From: Aricia agestis
Taxonomy: Eukaryota > Arthropoda > Insecta > Lepidoptera > Lycaenidae
DNA: 64,000 nucleotides
Reading direction: 5' to 3'
Assembly (NCBI RefSeq): GCF_905147365.1
Contig: NC_056428.1
Coordinates: 16,584,001 to 16,648,000, forward strand
Shown: positions 42,180 to 53,479 of the stretch, in pieces
How the letters are laid out: each line of letters begins with the position of its first letter
How positions within the stretch are numbered: position 1 is the stretch's first letter
Position numbers and translations under genes: made by a program
Notes under the pieces: generated by a model
What the model saw: only the letters and a program-made list of their open reading frames with translations
What the model was told of the DNA's origin: nothing
The model's database searches: none

Positions 42180-43499
42180 GTAATACGATACAGCAGAAAA
42201 TCATTGGATAGTGAAAACATGAAAAGAGTACCTAATACATGTCTAATCATCTCTTTACTACACAATGTTAGTACTTTTTAGCATTGTTTACTACTTTTTA
42301 ATCGTTTTTGATTGTTTTAAGTAGATTTTCTGATAACAATAATTATTAACGAAAGTTACAAAATAATAAACTTATTATACATTTGCGTTGAATTATTATG
42401 TACTAGCTTTTGCCTGCGGCTTCGCTCGCGTATTATGTTCTGGTCGTGATAAAATATACGGTTTTCGCAAAAAAAAAAAAACACATTTATGCGCGGCGAA
42501 ATTGCGGGTAATATCTAGTCTTTTACGTATACTATAAAAGTTTTAATGGTGTCTCATTTAATTGGAGCTTACGAAGAAAAGCCAGGTTTAATTTTTTTTG
42601 TTAATTCAGTCTATCAGAGGGTTGTTATTTGATTTCATTATTAATTTGAAATTTCCATTGGAGGTTGTACAATATAATATTATTCAATAAGCGATTATTT
42701 GCAGATTCCTTGCTCAGGAAGTTAAAAGTCAAAAATTAAGTAATTGATATTTTTTACCATACTATCTATTACTTCAGAACTGTCTCGAACTAAATAATTT
42801 ATTTCATATAATTCCTAGCTTCCTAAGTAACTACTGTATTAAGCTTAGGAATCGCGAAAGGTGTACATTAAAAAATTCTATTTCAACTATCAAAAGATTT
42901 GTAAGAGTTTGAAAGGAGCTATTTCCAACTTAAAACTAATACGGCTTTCACGAGAGCGGAAAATGAGGAAAATTTTCTATAAAGACGTGTTAATTAATGA
43001 AATGATAAAATCCTTTACTTATAAAAGGTTGAACTTATTACTAATACAGTGACCAGTGTTTTTCAACCTGTTTTATGATACGACCCACCTCGTATGCAAC
43101 CTCAGGATTGCATAACGCATCATAAAAATGTTGAAAAACTACTATTATATTAGGTTTACGCAGACAAATTTTTAGTGCGGGGAATATCACAATTTATTTT
43201 CCCTAACCACGGGTACCACTGCGGGGCACAGCTAGTAAATAAATATACCGGAAATATTAAACGAACTGAATAGATTCCGAGTAACATCGTAACAAAGCTA
43301 CTGAAATCCTAAACCCTTTAAAGGTTACAGAAGCCAGTTTAAAACCTTTGAGGAATAGATAATAAAACTTGAGACTTTAAGAATCGCCTATAACTCACTC
43401 GAACCCTTTTTCATCGCTTCCATCACAACTTTTGACCCCCGCTTTCAAAACTTTTACCCCCACCTCAAAAACTTGGTTTGATAACTGTTATTTATGTGC
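42180..43499. other. Gene-free AT-rich stretch
   Basis: Only short dispersed-repeat heads are seen, such as TACTAGCTTTTGCCTGCGGC at 42400. Reading frames of up to about 60 codons here have no recognisable features. Confidence 0.5.
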
Positions 43500-44158
43500 G
43501 TTTATTAGATTTTGTTCAACTTGACTTTTATTCATCATTGTTTATTAGTACTATATAGTATTATACCCACTTAGTAGTTAAATAAGAAGAAAACCTCTCA
43601 AATGTTTGGTCTGTAAGCACAAACGCTACATGACGATGTGGCGTTTGTGCTTAGAGCGTCCGTGGCCTAATGGATAGACCTTCCGTTCGCCCTCCTAGAG
43701 GGTGCAGGTTCGAACCCGGGTGGAGGCGTGTACCAATGAGACATTTTCTGATCTCAAGTACATAATACGGACGCTCGTACGGTGAAGGAAAACATCGTGC
43801 GGAAACCCGCACATAGTTGGTCCCAGACGTATTGACTAGTTCTTTCCTCTGGACTAGGCCGACTATGATGCGAGAATGCCGTATGCGCTTGGGCAACCAT
43901 ACGGACATTTAAAAATCTTGTCCCAGGCACTACAGTATTTGAGGAGTGGTTTCTTCGCTCTGAAAAATACTGTATAGATCATCCACAACGGATGTAAAGG
44001 CCTAGTTTTTTATTAGATTTTGTTCAACTTGACTTTTATTCATCATTGTTTATTAGTACTATATAGTATTATACCCACTTAGTAGTTAAATAAGAAGAAA
44101 ACCTCTCAAATGTTTGGTCTGTAAGCACAAACGCCACATGACGATGTGATGCGTTTGT
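43500..44158 (+). repeat. 150-bp direct repeats bracketing a SINE
   Basis: Copies at 43500-43648 and 44008-44158 are nearly identical (TTTATTAGATTTTGTTCAAC ... CACAAACGC-ACATGACGATG), differing by one substitution and a 2-bp indel in what I compared. The SINE occupies exactly the space between them. Confidence 0.93.
43649..44007 (+). mobile_element. tRNA-derived SINE (second family)
   Basis: The head has a canonical A box (TGGCCTAATGG) and B box (GGTTCGAACCC) in tRNA-Arg-like sequence; the body contains GACATTTTCTGATCTCAAGT, AACATCGTGCGGAAACCCGC and GGCCGACTATGATGCGAGAA. It lacks tRNA-quality stems and is followed by a long tRNA-unrelated body, so it is a SINE and not a tRNA gene. Confidence 0.85.
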
Positions 44159-44159
44159 A

Positions 44160-47100
44160 AATAAGCCATTCAAAATTGGTACAGGCCGACACCGCGGGGC
44201 TGCAAGTCTGTCAATTCAACGTGTATCCTTTAGTATCGTAAATAAAGTTCAGGTTTGAATGGCTCATTATAAATTCTACGGCTCGCACAGCCTCGTTACG
44301 TTGCACCGTCTGACCTTATTGATTTCGCAAACATTTATAACAATCATTATTATGTAAAACAAAACATAGTGTTACAGACTAGCGAAATGTTCAAAAGTTT
44401 TTTTTTTTATTTTCATAAAATTTTTCAGCTACCTGCTCTCAGTTTTCACAAAATTCGAAGAAAAATGCGACGCTTTAAACAATCTAAGAGAATTATTTTA
44501 ATATTTTTGTGGCATGTAAAAAGAATTTCATCGCCGATTTTATTCATCTATTGCACAAAAATTTGTAATAAAATTAGAAACTATTGTCAAAAAAGTATTT
44601 TTATCATTATAAAACTTTTAATTGATTTTCTTTAATTTCACAAGTGCTCTAGCTTTTAAAGACTTAGGGTTTAAAAAAATAACTACCAAAGTTTTTTAAT
44701 TTAATTTATGTAACTGATAACTGAACAAATCGATTGAAAAGTTATTTTATTTAAAACGTTTAATTAATTTAATTTAACGCATAACATTTAACCAGTACAT
44801 TGCGGTGGTCGGCGCCGGGAATGTAATTTTATTCATTCGATAGATTAAAACAAAGACAAAATTACAGATATGCCTTATTTTGCTAACTATCTAAACATAA
44901 AGCGTTAAACTATCTGGACATAAAGCGCTAATTTTAGAAAACATCTTAAGATTTTTTATTAACATTATCAGTTATCACGCAAGGGATTAGCAAGGGATTT
45001 TATGTCTCGATTCTATAAGAATCATACTTTTCTACCCTAAAAAATTAGGAAAGTATTGACGGATGCGTATTTCTTGAGTTAATAAGCCCTTATAAACAAA
45101 CTAATTGTGTTAGGGTGTAAAAATGTAAACAACGTAAAAATAAATCAGATCAATGCTACATGTAAACAAGCTATTATTAAAAATTATTTTTCTTTTTACT
45201 TTTGCAGTGGTCTTATTATAATATATTTTTTTTACCAAGTTTATTATTATTAAGCGCAAGTTAATCTATAACTATACAAATTTTATTGTTCTAATTAAGT
45301 CAAGTTTTAAGTTCTAGCCATGCAGAGGTTAATTTTCACTTCGCTTCTAAGTTAGTTTCCTAAGTTTCCATTAATAAATATAGATAGTAACTATACTATC
45401 TATATTTATTAATGGAAACTTGTTATTGGCTCTTAGTATTGTAATAGTTTTAGTTAAGTATACTTATTATTATGTAGCTGTAAGTTGTCCTAAGAAAATA
45501 AAATAAAATAAATAAATATGTTACATAATATAGAAAAGTTTGAGAAGATAGATATTTTTGTATTTTCTATTTGGCTACTTGTCTTCGTCATTTAACCGAA
45601 TCGAACCACGTACATAATTACCAGTAAATATATTATGTTCGATGCTTATCTGTTAATAGTCTTTATGTTTAACGTATCAGGTAGGGAGACTACACTGCGA
45701 AGATCTCGTTACAAGTAATGCTATTTAAATAGTAGCTCATCTATACGTTTGAACTTATCATTGGTAGCACTTACTCGGCACGGTTATGTTGAGATTATCG
45801 AGTCTAGATTTACTTAGCTAATTTGCCGACGACGATACTGCGGCTTACGCAATAACAATTGGCTTAGTAAGGGCTTTATTTGCTACTAAATGACACGATC
45901 TGGATTTTAGCTGCAAGATATTTCTCGAAAACTTTTTTAACTTGAATATTTTGTTATGTTATGTCATATGGCAGTGAACGGGTTAAGGTTAGTTCTTATT
46001 ATTTATTAAATTAAAGTTATTAGTTCTTATTATTATAGGTCATCTTAAACTTTAAGATCATTTGAAAAGGGAAGGCGAAGGCGCGGAGAGGTTACGGGGA
46101 CACGCTACTGGTAGATAGTTATATGATGGTTAATTAATTGTTATTATTGGTCGATCCGCGGTGATACGTTGGCAACAATTATTAGTACCTATCTAGATTC
46201 TAGATGTTGTTGAAATACATAATATGAACCGATTGTCCTTTCCAGTTTCGTACCGTCGTAACCTAACAAACTCAAAGAAGTGCGCGGCATATTATCTATT
46301 CTGTGGCGGCATACAATAATAATTATATTATTGTTGGTGTCATGTGGCAATGAATGTATTCTAGGTACGTGTGTATTTTTATTGTCGGTGAGGGTTTCGA
46401 GCATGAATTATTTAATCTGGCGGCAAAACGTCAATTTAAATTAAGCTTTGCTCGCCTAACTCTTGAAACGTTTTTTTTCAATTTAAATACGCAATATTCA
46501 TTATGAATAGGGAAGAATAATTATTGTTTGCTTGTTAGCGTCGATTAGGCTCCGAAAATGCTGAGCAGATTTTGATTGTTCAATGGAATATATTGTATTA
46601 GAATTATATACATGTAGGTTATATAAATTGTCTACCAGAGAGTAGACAATTTATAATCTACAGCTGCGATACGGGGAAGAACAATATATTTTAAATTATT
46701 AAAACTTCAAGCGCACGAAGTTACGGTAAAACTTTGAACCTTTGTGGCGGTACCCACAATAAGCGCCACATTCCTGCATCGCGCTATTGATGTTTTCTAA
46801 GTGCGTCGGTATATATACGACAGCTGGCACTATATCACTCGGGCTCCGACCTGCCAGAGCATATAACACCACACTTATATCCCACCTCCTTTTAAAAATC
46901 CTTATTCATCATTATTTTCGTATATTATAAATATATAAATTTAAGTTTAAACTGCACATTTTATTATTTAACAAAACTATGTGATGCGGAGGGTAGGAAG
47001 ATAGAAACTGTGAGTTAACATTATAGTGTGTTCTAAGTTTGAATCACAGAGATAGAGGTACAATAATAGACTCAAACTTGTGCTGATAATACTAAGATCA

Positions 47101-47640
47101 TAATAGAAAATATTTTCCTAATAATAATAATTAATAATGTCTATTAACATAATTACTAGAGATCGCCCAATTGGTTAAAATTAGACCCCAAATAAAAATT
47201 TTAATCAATCAAACTCTCCTAGTGTGTGTGTTGAAGTGTGTGTAATGTTTTATTTGTTAAAAAAATGTATGATAAGAGCATAATTTCAAAAACAATATTA
47301 GCTTGATGCTCTCCTTCACCATATAAACTATAGCTCTGCAAAATTTCATTCACCTACGTTTCACCTACGTCAAAAGGGATCCAAAGTTTTTCGCTCGCGT
47401 ATTAATATTATATAGATTAGTGATCAATTAGTACAGACTTTAAATTGTATTTTTGTCTCTTGTTTTTTTAATGTGTCTCTCATTGTGTAAAGTCAGCGTA
47501 AAGGTTTATCGATACTAATAGGGATAGGAAAATTAAAATTAATGATCTCGTAAAAATGAACGATTCCCAGACTCGAACAAATTTGTTTATTGCATTTGAA
47601 GAAAGTCGACAACACCTACCTAAAAATGAACCTTTAAATA
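44160..47640. other. Gene-free stretch with one long palindrome
   Basis: AT-rich, without coding signal. 45362-45421 is a perfect 27-bp inverted repeat with a 6-nt loop (AAGTTTCCATTAATAAATAT and complement). 46622-46655 is a 14-bp one. 46747-46822 is an inverted copy of 51455-51549 (CACATTCCTGCATCGCGCTA, then GCGTCGGTATAT). Confidence 0.5.
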
Positions 47641-47646
47641 ATATGC

Positions 47647-47838
47647 TGGCTTCTTACGGCGCGTAATATCACGAGCCGCGTCGCGGCAGCTCGGGCCACG
47701 CGCCGTGTGAAGGGGGTGGCTGGAGGTGGCGCGGGCTGGCTCGAGCAGGCGCGTCCGATCCGATTGAAGACGGTAACTTCAAAGGTGCGGCTCGGCGTGT
47801 GTCGAGTGGCTCGTGATATTACGCACCGTGTGAAGGCA
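47647..47838. mobile_element. GC-rich inverted-repeat element
   Basis: The ends of about 32 bp are imperfect inverted copies: GGCTTCTTACGGCGCGTAAT-ATCACGAGCC on the left and GGCTCGTGATATTACGCACC-GTGTGAAGGC on the right. The GC-rich interior stands out against the AT-rich flanks. No coding capacity. Confidence 0.65.
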
Positions 47839-48757
47839 CTAGGCAGCAGGTATTATTTCTTTGTGTGTAAAAAAAAACATTAATATAATATCCATATCTA
47901 GTACACATAGATCATTGTTTGAACTTCCCGTTTGAGCAGTTGACTGAAAGCGCGGCTGAAAGGTAAAAGTTTGTGCGACGTATGGACACGACTGGGTCGC
48001 TATGTTCTGTTCTAGAATTCATACTATTTTGTTTTTCGCACCTTTTCCCCTTTCCGCTATCTCCAAAAACAATTGGCGTGAAAAAAATGTAGAAGTATAA
48101 TTATCATTATTTTAGTTCTTTTTCCGTGCGTCCACTGTCTAATCAAAAATAAATGGTTTGCAAAAAAAAAAAGGTTGTACGGTGGAGAGATGTGAGGTTT
48201 GTATAAAACTGGATCTAAACTCTAAAAACTGACTGTAATTATTAACTGAACTGTTAACTGTAAATGGAATGGTTTAGATGCGAATTAAACGTATGAAAGT
48301 TACTCAAAGCTCACATTGTTGTTTATTCAATGAGATTTTTGTATTTATTATATTACTAGATAACGCCCGCAACTCCGTTGCGCCCAAATTTGAACCGTAC
48401 ATTTTCCCAGGATAAAAGGTGTCCTTTGTCCTCTCTCGGGACTCAAAGTATCTCCATACTAAATGACATTGGGACCTTTGTGACCCGCTTTACGAAATTC
48501 AGCAAACACGAATAAATATTAATTTTTAGATAACCTTGCATAAGTTATAACTGTGTAGTTTTTTTTAAATAAAGTAATGGGAATGTAGAGATAATGACAA
48601 AAATATGTTTTAGTTTTTGCACGTTTTCATGCTCAATAATATTAGTAAATAATTAAGTTAATTATACACAGTCCCTAAGACTACCATATTATATTAGGCG
48701 TGGAATGCGGTGAGGGGGTCACGATTAATAATAAAAATTTGTGCATAAAAACGACAC

Positions 48758-48808
48758 TTTTTTTTCTTTAATACCTACATTGTTAATGTAGGTATTAAAG
48801 AAAAAAAA
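48758..48808. repeat. Perfect palindrome, 24-bp arms
   Basis: TTTTTTTTCTTTAATACCTA-CATT followed after 3 nt by its exact reverse complement. Confidence 0.9.
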
Positions 48809-49494
48809 ATGATTTCATACAAAAAGATAGTGAATAGAGTAAATGTAATAATTCTTTGTTATTATTAGAAAAAACAAAGAGCTTTCCATAAAGATATTTA
48901 TTTTACTTTGATATAAAACTGATACATAGTCACTTTTTGAAGTTAATATGCAACAATGCGCTTTAAATCAGTACATGTAGAAGTCTCGGGCTTTGACATA
49001 AGGTATGAATCATTAGTGTTTGCCGTCGGTATTTTGTCCATAGTAAAGGTCCCAATGTCCTTTCAGCAAAATTGCCAATAAAATCGCCGAGAGCACTTTC
49101 TACTCTACTCGGCAGGTGTAATCGGACCCAAAATTATATTGTGATGAGGTGTAATACGGGCTTGAATCTTTACCCTATATATATATAATTGGAATCTCGG
49201 AATCGGCTCCAACGATTTTCATGAAATTTAGTATACATATAGGGGGTTTCGAGGGTGATAAATCGATCTAGCTAGGAATCATTTTTAGAAAATATCATTT
49301 TACTCGTGTTTTATTGAATACCGAGCAAAGCTCGGTCAAACAGCTAGTAACATAAATTATAATCGATATGGATAACAATTTGGAAGTTAATCGAATCGAT
49401 CACAACTGTCGGGCCCACGTGACTGACCGGCTACTTCGGTGATGGATGGTTTGGTACTTTGTAAAATATAAACAGCGTGACTACGTCATCAGCT

Positions 49495-49740
49495 TTGTCC
49501 ACGCTGTGCCTTTTTCTGTTCGTCAAGGGCATGCGTTAAAGCGCAGTCAACAGCGAACGTGAGGCATACCCGCAACGCAGGTAGCGACGCGAAGCAGACA
49601 GACACTGCAACTGAACAAAAATGACAATGTTGTAGTTGCGTTCGTTGACGCTTTCAATTATTGAATGCGCCAAAACGAAAGTTGAATGAAAGAAGATGAC
49701 GAAAATCGAAGACGAAAGCGCATAGTGTGGACATAGCTAT
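49495..49740. mobile_element. MITE-like element
   Basis: AGCTTTGTCCACGCTGTGCC on the left and GCGCATAGTGTGGACATAGCT on the right are inverted relatives enclosing about 200 bp. A tandem pair of TTTGAGGAATCGTCGTAA-GGCGCG units follows at 49744-49805. Borders are not exact. Confidence 0.5.
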
Positions 49741-50569
49741 GGGGTTTGAGGAATCGTCGTAATGGCGCGTTTAGAAGTTTTGAGGAATCGTCGTAAGGGC
49801 GCGTTTTCTGCTCGCGGTTCAGCTCGATTGTTTTCCCAAACGCGAAAAGAAAACGCGCACGTCCGAACTCCGAAGGCGCCGTTACTAATTTTTTACTCGT
49901 ATGCAGAAAATATTGTATCAGACGTGGCCGCAACATCGCTGAAATCAATTTCCAGGATGGATGGAGGAGGATTCATCCTACGTCCATACATAGTAACTGA
50001 TTTCATGAAAATCGTATCCATACATACTACACAGTAACCACCAATCGCCAGATTTCAACAAAATTTAGTTCAGCGATTTTAAGCGTGAAGAAGACACACT
50101 TTGGCTAATTACAGTATTCGTATGAATGGACCACGGCAATGATTTTTGGGATTCATCGCTTCTCTCTTATCTATTATTACTACTTCTTCTATATTATGTA
50201 GAGAAGATTGTGAAGAAATATACTCATAAAATTAAAATACCTTTACAATTCTGAAAAAAGTGTAGGTGTAGAGTAATTTTTAGTAAAATATTGACAGTGA
50301 TATTCAGAAGCCTTAAGAAGAATAATTATTCTCATAAATTTATTTAAAGTATTACTAGTTGGTGCCCGCAACTGCGTTGCGCCAAAGCTTTCTCCGACAA
50401 AACGGATCCTATGTCCTTTACCGTGACTCAAAGTTTGCATCCAACCTTCGAGTCAACCATGCCAAATTTCAGCAAAATCAGTGCAGTGGTTTAGGCGTGA
50501 AGAGGTAACAGAGGGACAGGCAGACAGACACACTTTCGCATTATTTTGTAATATTAGTATGGATGGATA

Positions 50570-52260
50570 TTATTTTATGTTTTACTTTTTTTGGATTCCG
50601 AGCAAAGCTTTTTAGGTACCGGTTTTTGACAGTCTGAAAAAGGGTGATAAAGTTTATATTTTCCCGTGCTGTAAAGGTATATTCTGGCAATCGGAGTCGT
50701 TACATTTGAATGCAAATGGTCGAAAGCGGGTTTGAGACTTTTCCTTCGCTTGATAGTCACACTTTATAAGGTAGATAACCTGAAGATGTAAACTTTTGTG
50801 CTTTATTGTTATTCAAATATATAAAATTTAACTTTACAAGCTTAATACTAAATATTTACCAACTTAATGTTTCTGAAATCGTAGTATCATAATAATTTTA
50901 GTAGTTATATTTCTTTCTTTACCTATCTGATATTTTTCTTTCTTTATCTTCAAAATGTTAATTCTTTTGTCAATTTTACTGTCGTGTTTAATTGGATAAC
51001 TAAATCCAATCAAGAACGCTGTTGAATAGATAAACTTTCGTCAAATCTAACAATAACACTAACGAAATCTTGGCCCAGGATGGACATGACCTTTGATATT
51101 TGTGTACTTAATACTTATATTGAGCACAGCTCAGCGAAAGTAAGGACAAACTCTTTGTAAGTCGATCTCCTTTGGCAGCGAGCTCGGAGCACGGCGGGAA
51201 ACTCGAGGAGTATTGCTGACCAATTAAAATGCATTCAAATTAACAGAACGATCGAATAATAAAAATATAGACAACCCTATTATAGCTTATATAAAAGTAG
51301 GTAAGTGCACTGTACATGGTACTAACATAGAAGTCGATTCAAAAGGCAGATGGCGGTCGGCGGACCTATTTATGTCAAACCCATGTGAGAAAATGCGTGG
51401 AGGCCGCAAAGAAAGATCTTCCTACCGAGCGAGGTGGTATGTTTACATTTTAGATGTCGTATATACTATATATATTATATACCGACGCGCTTAGGAAAGT
51501 TCGATAGCGCGATGCAGGAATGTGAGGCTAATAACTGTGGGTACCGCGGACCGCCACGCCCAAAAGAGAGATCACGACTAATATTGAATTGACAAAACCC
51601 GACCTGTCTGTTATCTGCCTATGAAACAATTTCTTCGACCATCTAAAAAAATATTACTATTGTGGGTCGTGGGAAGTGGGAACATGCGTAGAGGCCGCAA
51701 AAAAAGATACCGAGCGAGGTGACTCGGTGAGGCTTAAGCCCACTTGAAACGTTTCACGTATATTTTAATTACTCAATTAGACCTATAACTGTAAATGCAA
51801 GGACAGCTTTATTGGTATAAGAAACGCATAGCACTTAAATTAGGTTTTCCTTGTAATAAAACTTAAAAATTACTAGCCTTTTAACTTTTTGCCAGCGTAA
51901 TTTATAAAATATTTTATAAAAAGGTTTGATTAACTATTTAACCACCTTGGAATTTTGATCCTTTTCAGTGGATGCTTACGTCATAAGATGGAATACCTAC
52001 GTGTGCGAAATGTTGCCAGCTTTGACGATCGGCCTACGCGTCGACCAGTCAATTAATTTTAGCTTTAAATAAATATAAAAACGTTTTATATTTTGTTTGT
52101 TTCCTCCTAATATTATTTATATTAGGAGCAAAATAGACTTCCACGAATGTTTCTCGAGTTGTAGCGAGACTAACAACATTTAAAATTCATTTTTTTTGAC
52201 GGGGATCGCGGTAAAGCTATTGCGTATCATTTTTTATCAACTTATACAATTATTATTCGC
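50570..52260. other. Gene-free stretch
   Basis: No coding signal. It contains two related blocks (51388-51430 and 51680-51720: ATGCGT-GAGGCCGCAAA, ACCGAGCGAGGTG) and the inverted partner of 46747-46822. The remainder is AT-rich without recognised features. Confidence 0.45.
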
Positions 52261-52454
52261 ATACGTCTAGTCGCACGCACACGAACACCGTGCCGAAGTC
52301 TGCCAAACTGAAACGACGCGTTAGACGATGCACGACAACGCCGCACCGCACCGCAGCTGTGGCGGTGGGAGTTTTCGTTACGGATTTTTTTTATTCGGTC
52401 ACCAGGCACAACTCCCGCAAAAAAAGCTATGCAATAGCTAAGAAATATATGCTA

Positions 52455-53150
52455 TTAGTAAAAAATCGGCCAAGTGCGTATCGGACTCGCACACGAAGGG
52501 TCCCGTACCGTTACAGAGGAAAAATAGACCAAAAATGTGTTTTTGTATGGGATCCCCCCCCATTATTTTTTGTTTTATTTTAATTTTATTACTAACGAGC
52601 TTTTGCTCGCGGCTTCGCTCGCGTTAAGAAGTATTATTATATACAAACTTTCATCCCCTATTTTAATCCCTTGGGGTTGGAATTTATCAAAATCCTTTCT
52701 TAGCGGATGCCTACGTCATAACATCTACCTGCATGCCAAATTTCAGCCCGATCGGTCCAGTGGTTTGGGCTGTGCATTGATAGATCACCATGTCAGTCAG
52801 TCACCTTTGAGTTTTATATATATATATAGATTATTAGAGTACAGATTAAACGAAGGATATTGTAAAAATTTTTAATTCCTAGCTGCCATTATTGATTACG
52901 AGCCAAAAAAGAAAAAAAAAATACGTTTGTTGTATGAGAGGCCCCCTTGAATATTAATTTTATTTGTTTTTAGTACTTATTTGTTGTTGTAGCGGCAACA
53001 GAAATACACAATCTGTGAAAATTTCAGAAGTCTAGCTATAGCGGTTATTGAGTTACAGCCTGGAGACAGACAGACAGATAGAAGGACAGACGTCGAAGTC
53101 TCAGTAATAGGGTCCCGTTATTACCCTATGGGTACGGAACCTTGATATAA
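52455..53150 (+). repeat. Complete GGCCAAGTGCGA-family repeat with nested SINE-like copy
   Basis: Start AATCGGCCAAGTGCG (52464) and end GGGTACGGAACC (about 53142) frame the best full-length copy in the window. The internal order is GTATGGGATCCCC, a second TGTTGTATGAGAGGCCCCCT, CTGTGAAAATTTCAGAAGTC, a GACAGACAGACAGA stretch and TAGGGTCCCGTTATTACCCT. It is interrupted at 52593-52836 by the element listed next. Confidence 0.7.
52593..52836 (+). mobile_element. Short dispersed element (GCTTTTGCTCGCGGCTTCGC family)
   Basis: Head GAGCTTTTGCTCGCGGCTTC-GCTCGCGTTAAGAAGTA, centre GCGGATGCCTACGTCATAAC, TGCCAAATTTCAGCCCGATC, tail of (TA)n. Copies with the same borders lie at 56222-56545 (minus, carrying an extra insert with TAGGGACTAATATTGCTGTA) and 61168-61392 (plus, internally shortened). 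Probably SINE-like; no name assigned. Confidence 0.65.
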
Positions 53151-53479
53151 AAAATAAGCTCTGGATAAATGTACAACAAAATTGATTGCTATTTGATATA
53201 GGTACCATAATGCAGGTGGTCATAATATTATATCAGTAAACTACTGTATTATATTGGAGATTGTCTACACTCTACACAAACCACAGTAGCTAAGTAATAT
53301 TTGATGTCCTAAACTTGTAAGATTAACAAGTTTGAAGTTTAAAGGATCAATGTTGATCAAGAGTATATGATATAAATAAGGTTTAGCGTTAGGTGGCGTT
53401 AGTAAACTATTTCTCCAAATGCATTTATGAAACTCTCGTGTAGAGCATATCTATTTTATTATATTATATTATACGTATA

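Noticed and set aside
43655..43730. A tRNA-Arg gene
   Set aside because: Good boxes, but the acceptor stem and anticodon region are not tRNA-like and the body continues as a SINE.
43651..43908. Minus-strand 85-codon frame
   Set aside because: Lies wholly within the SINE.
44369..44635. 88-codon Phe/Ile/Lys-rich frame
   Set aside because: AT-driven composition, no splice context, no similarity to a known family.
52290..52583. 97-codon basic reading frame as a gene
   Set aside because: It runs into the start of the GGCCAAGTGCGA repeat and has no recognisable domain, splice context or bias.
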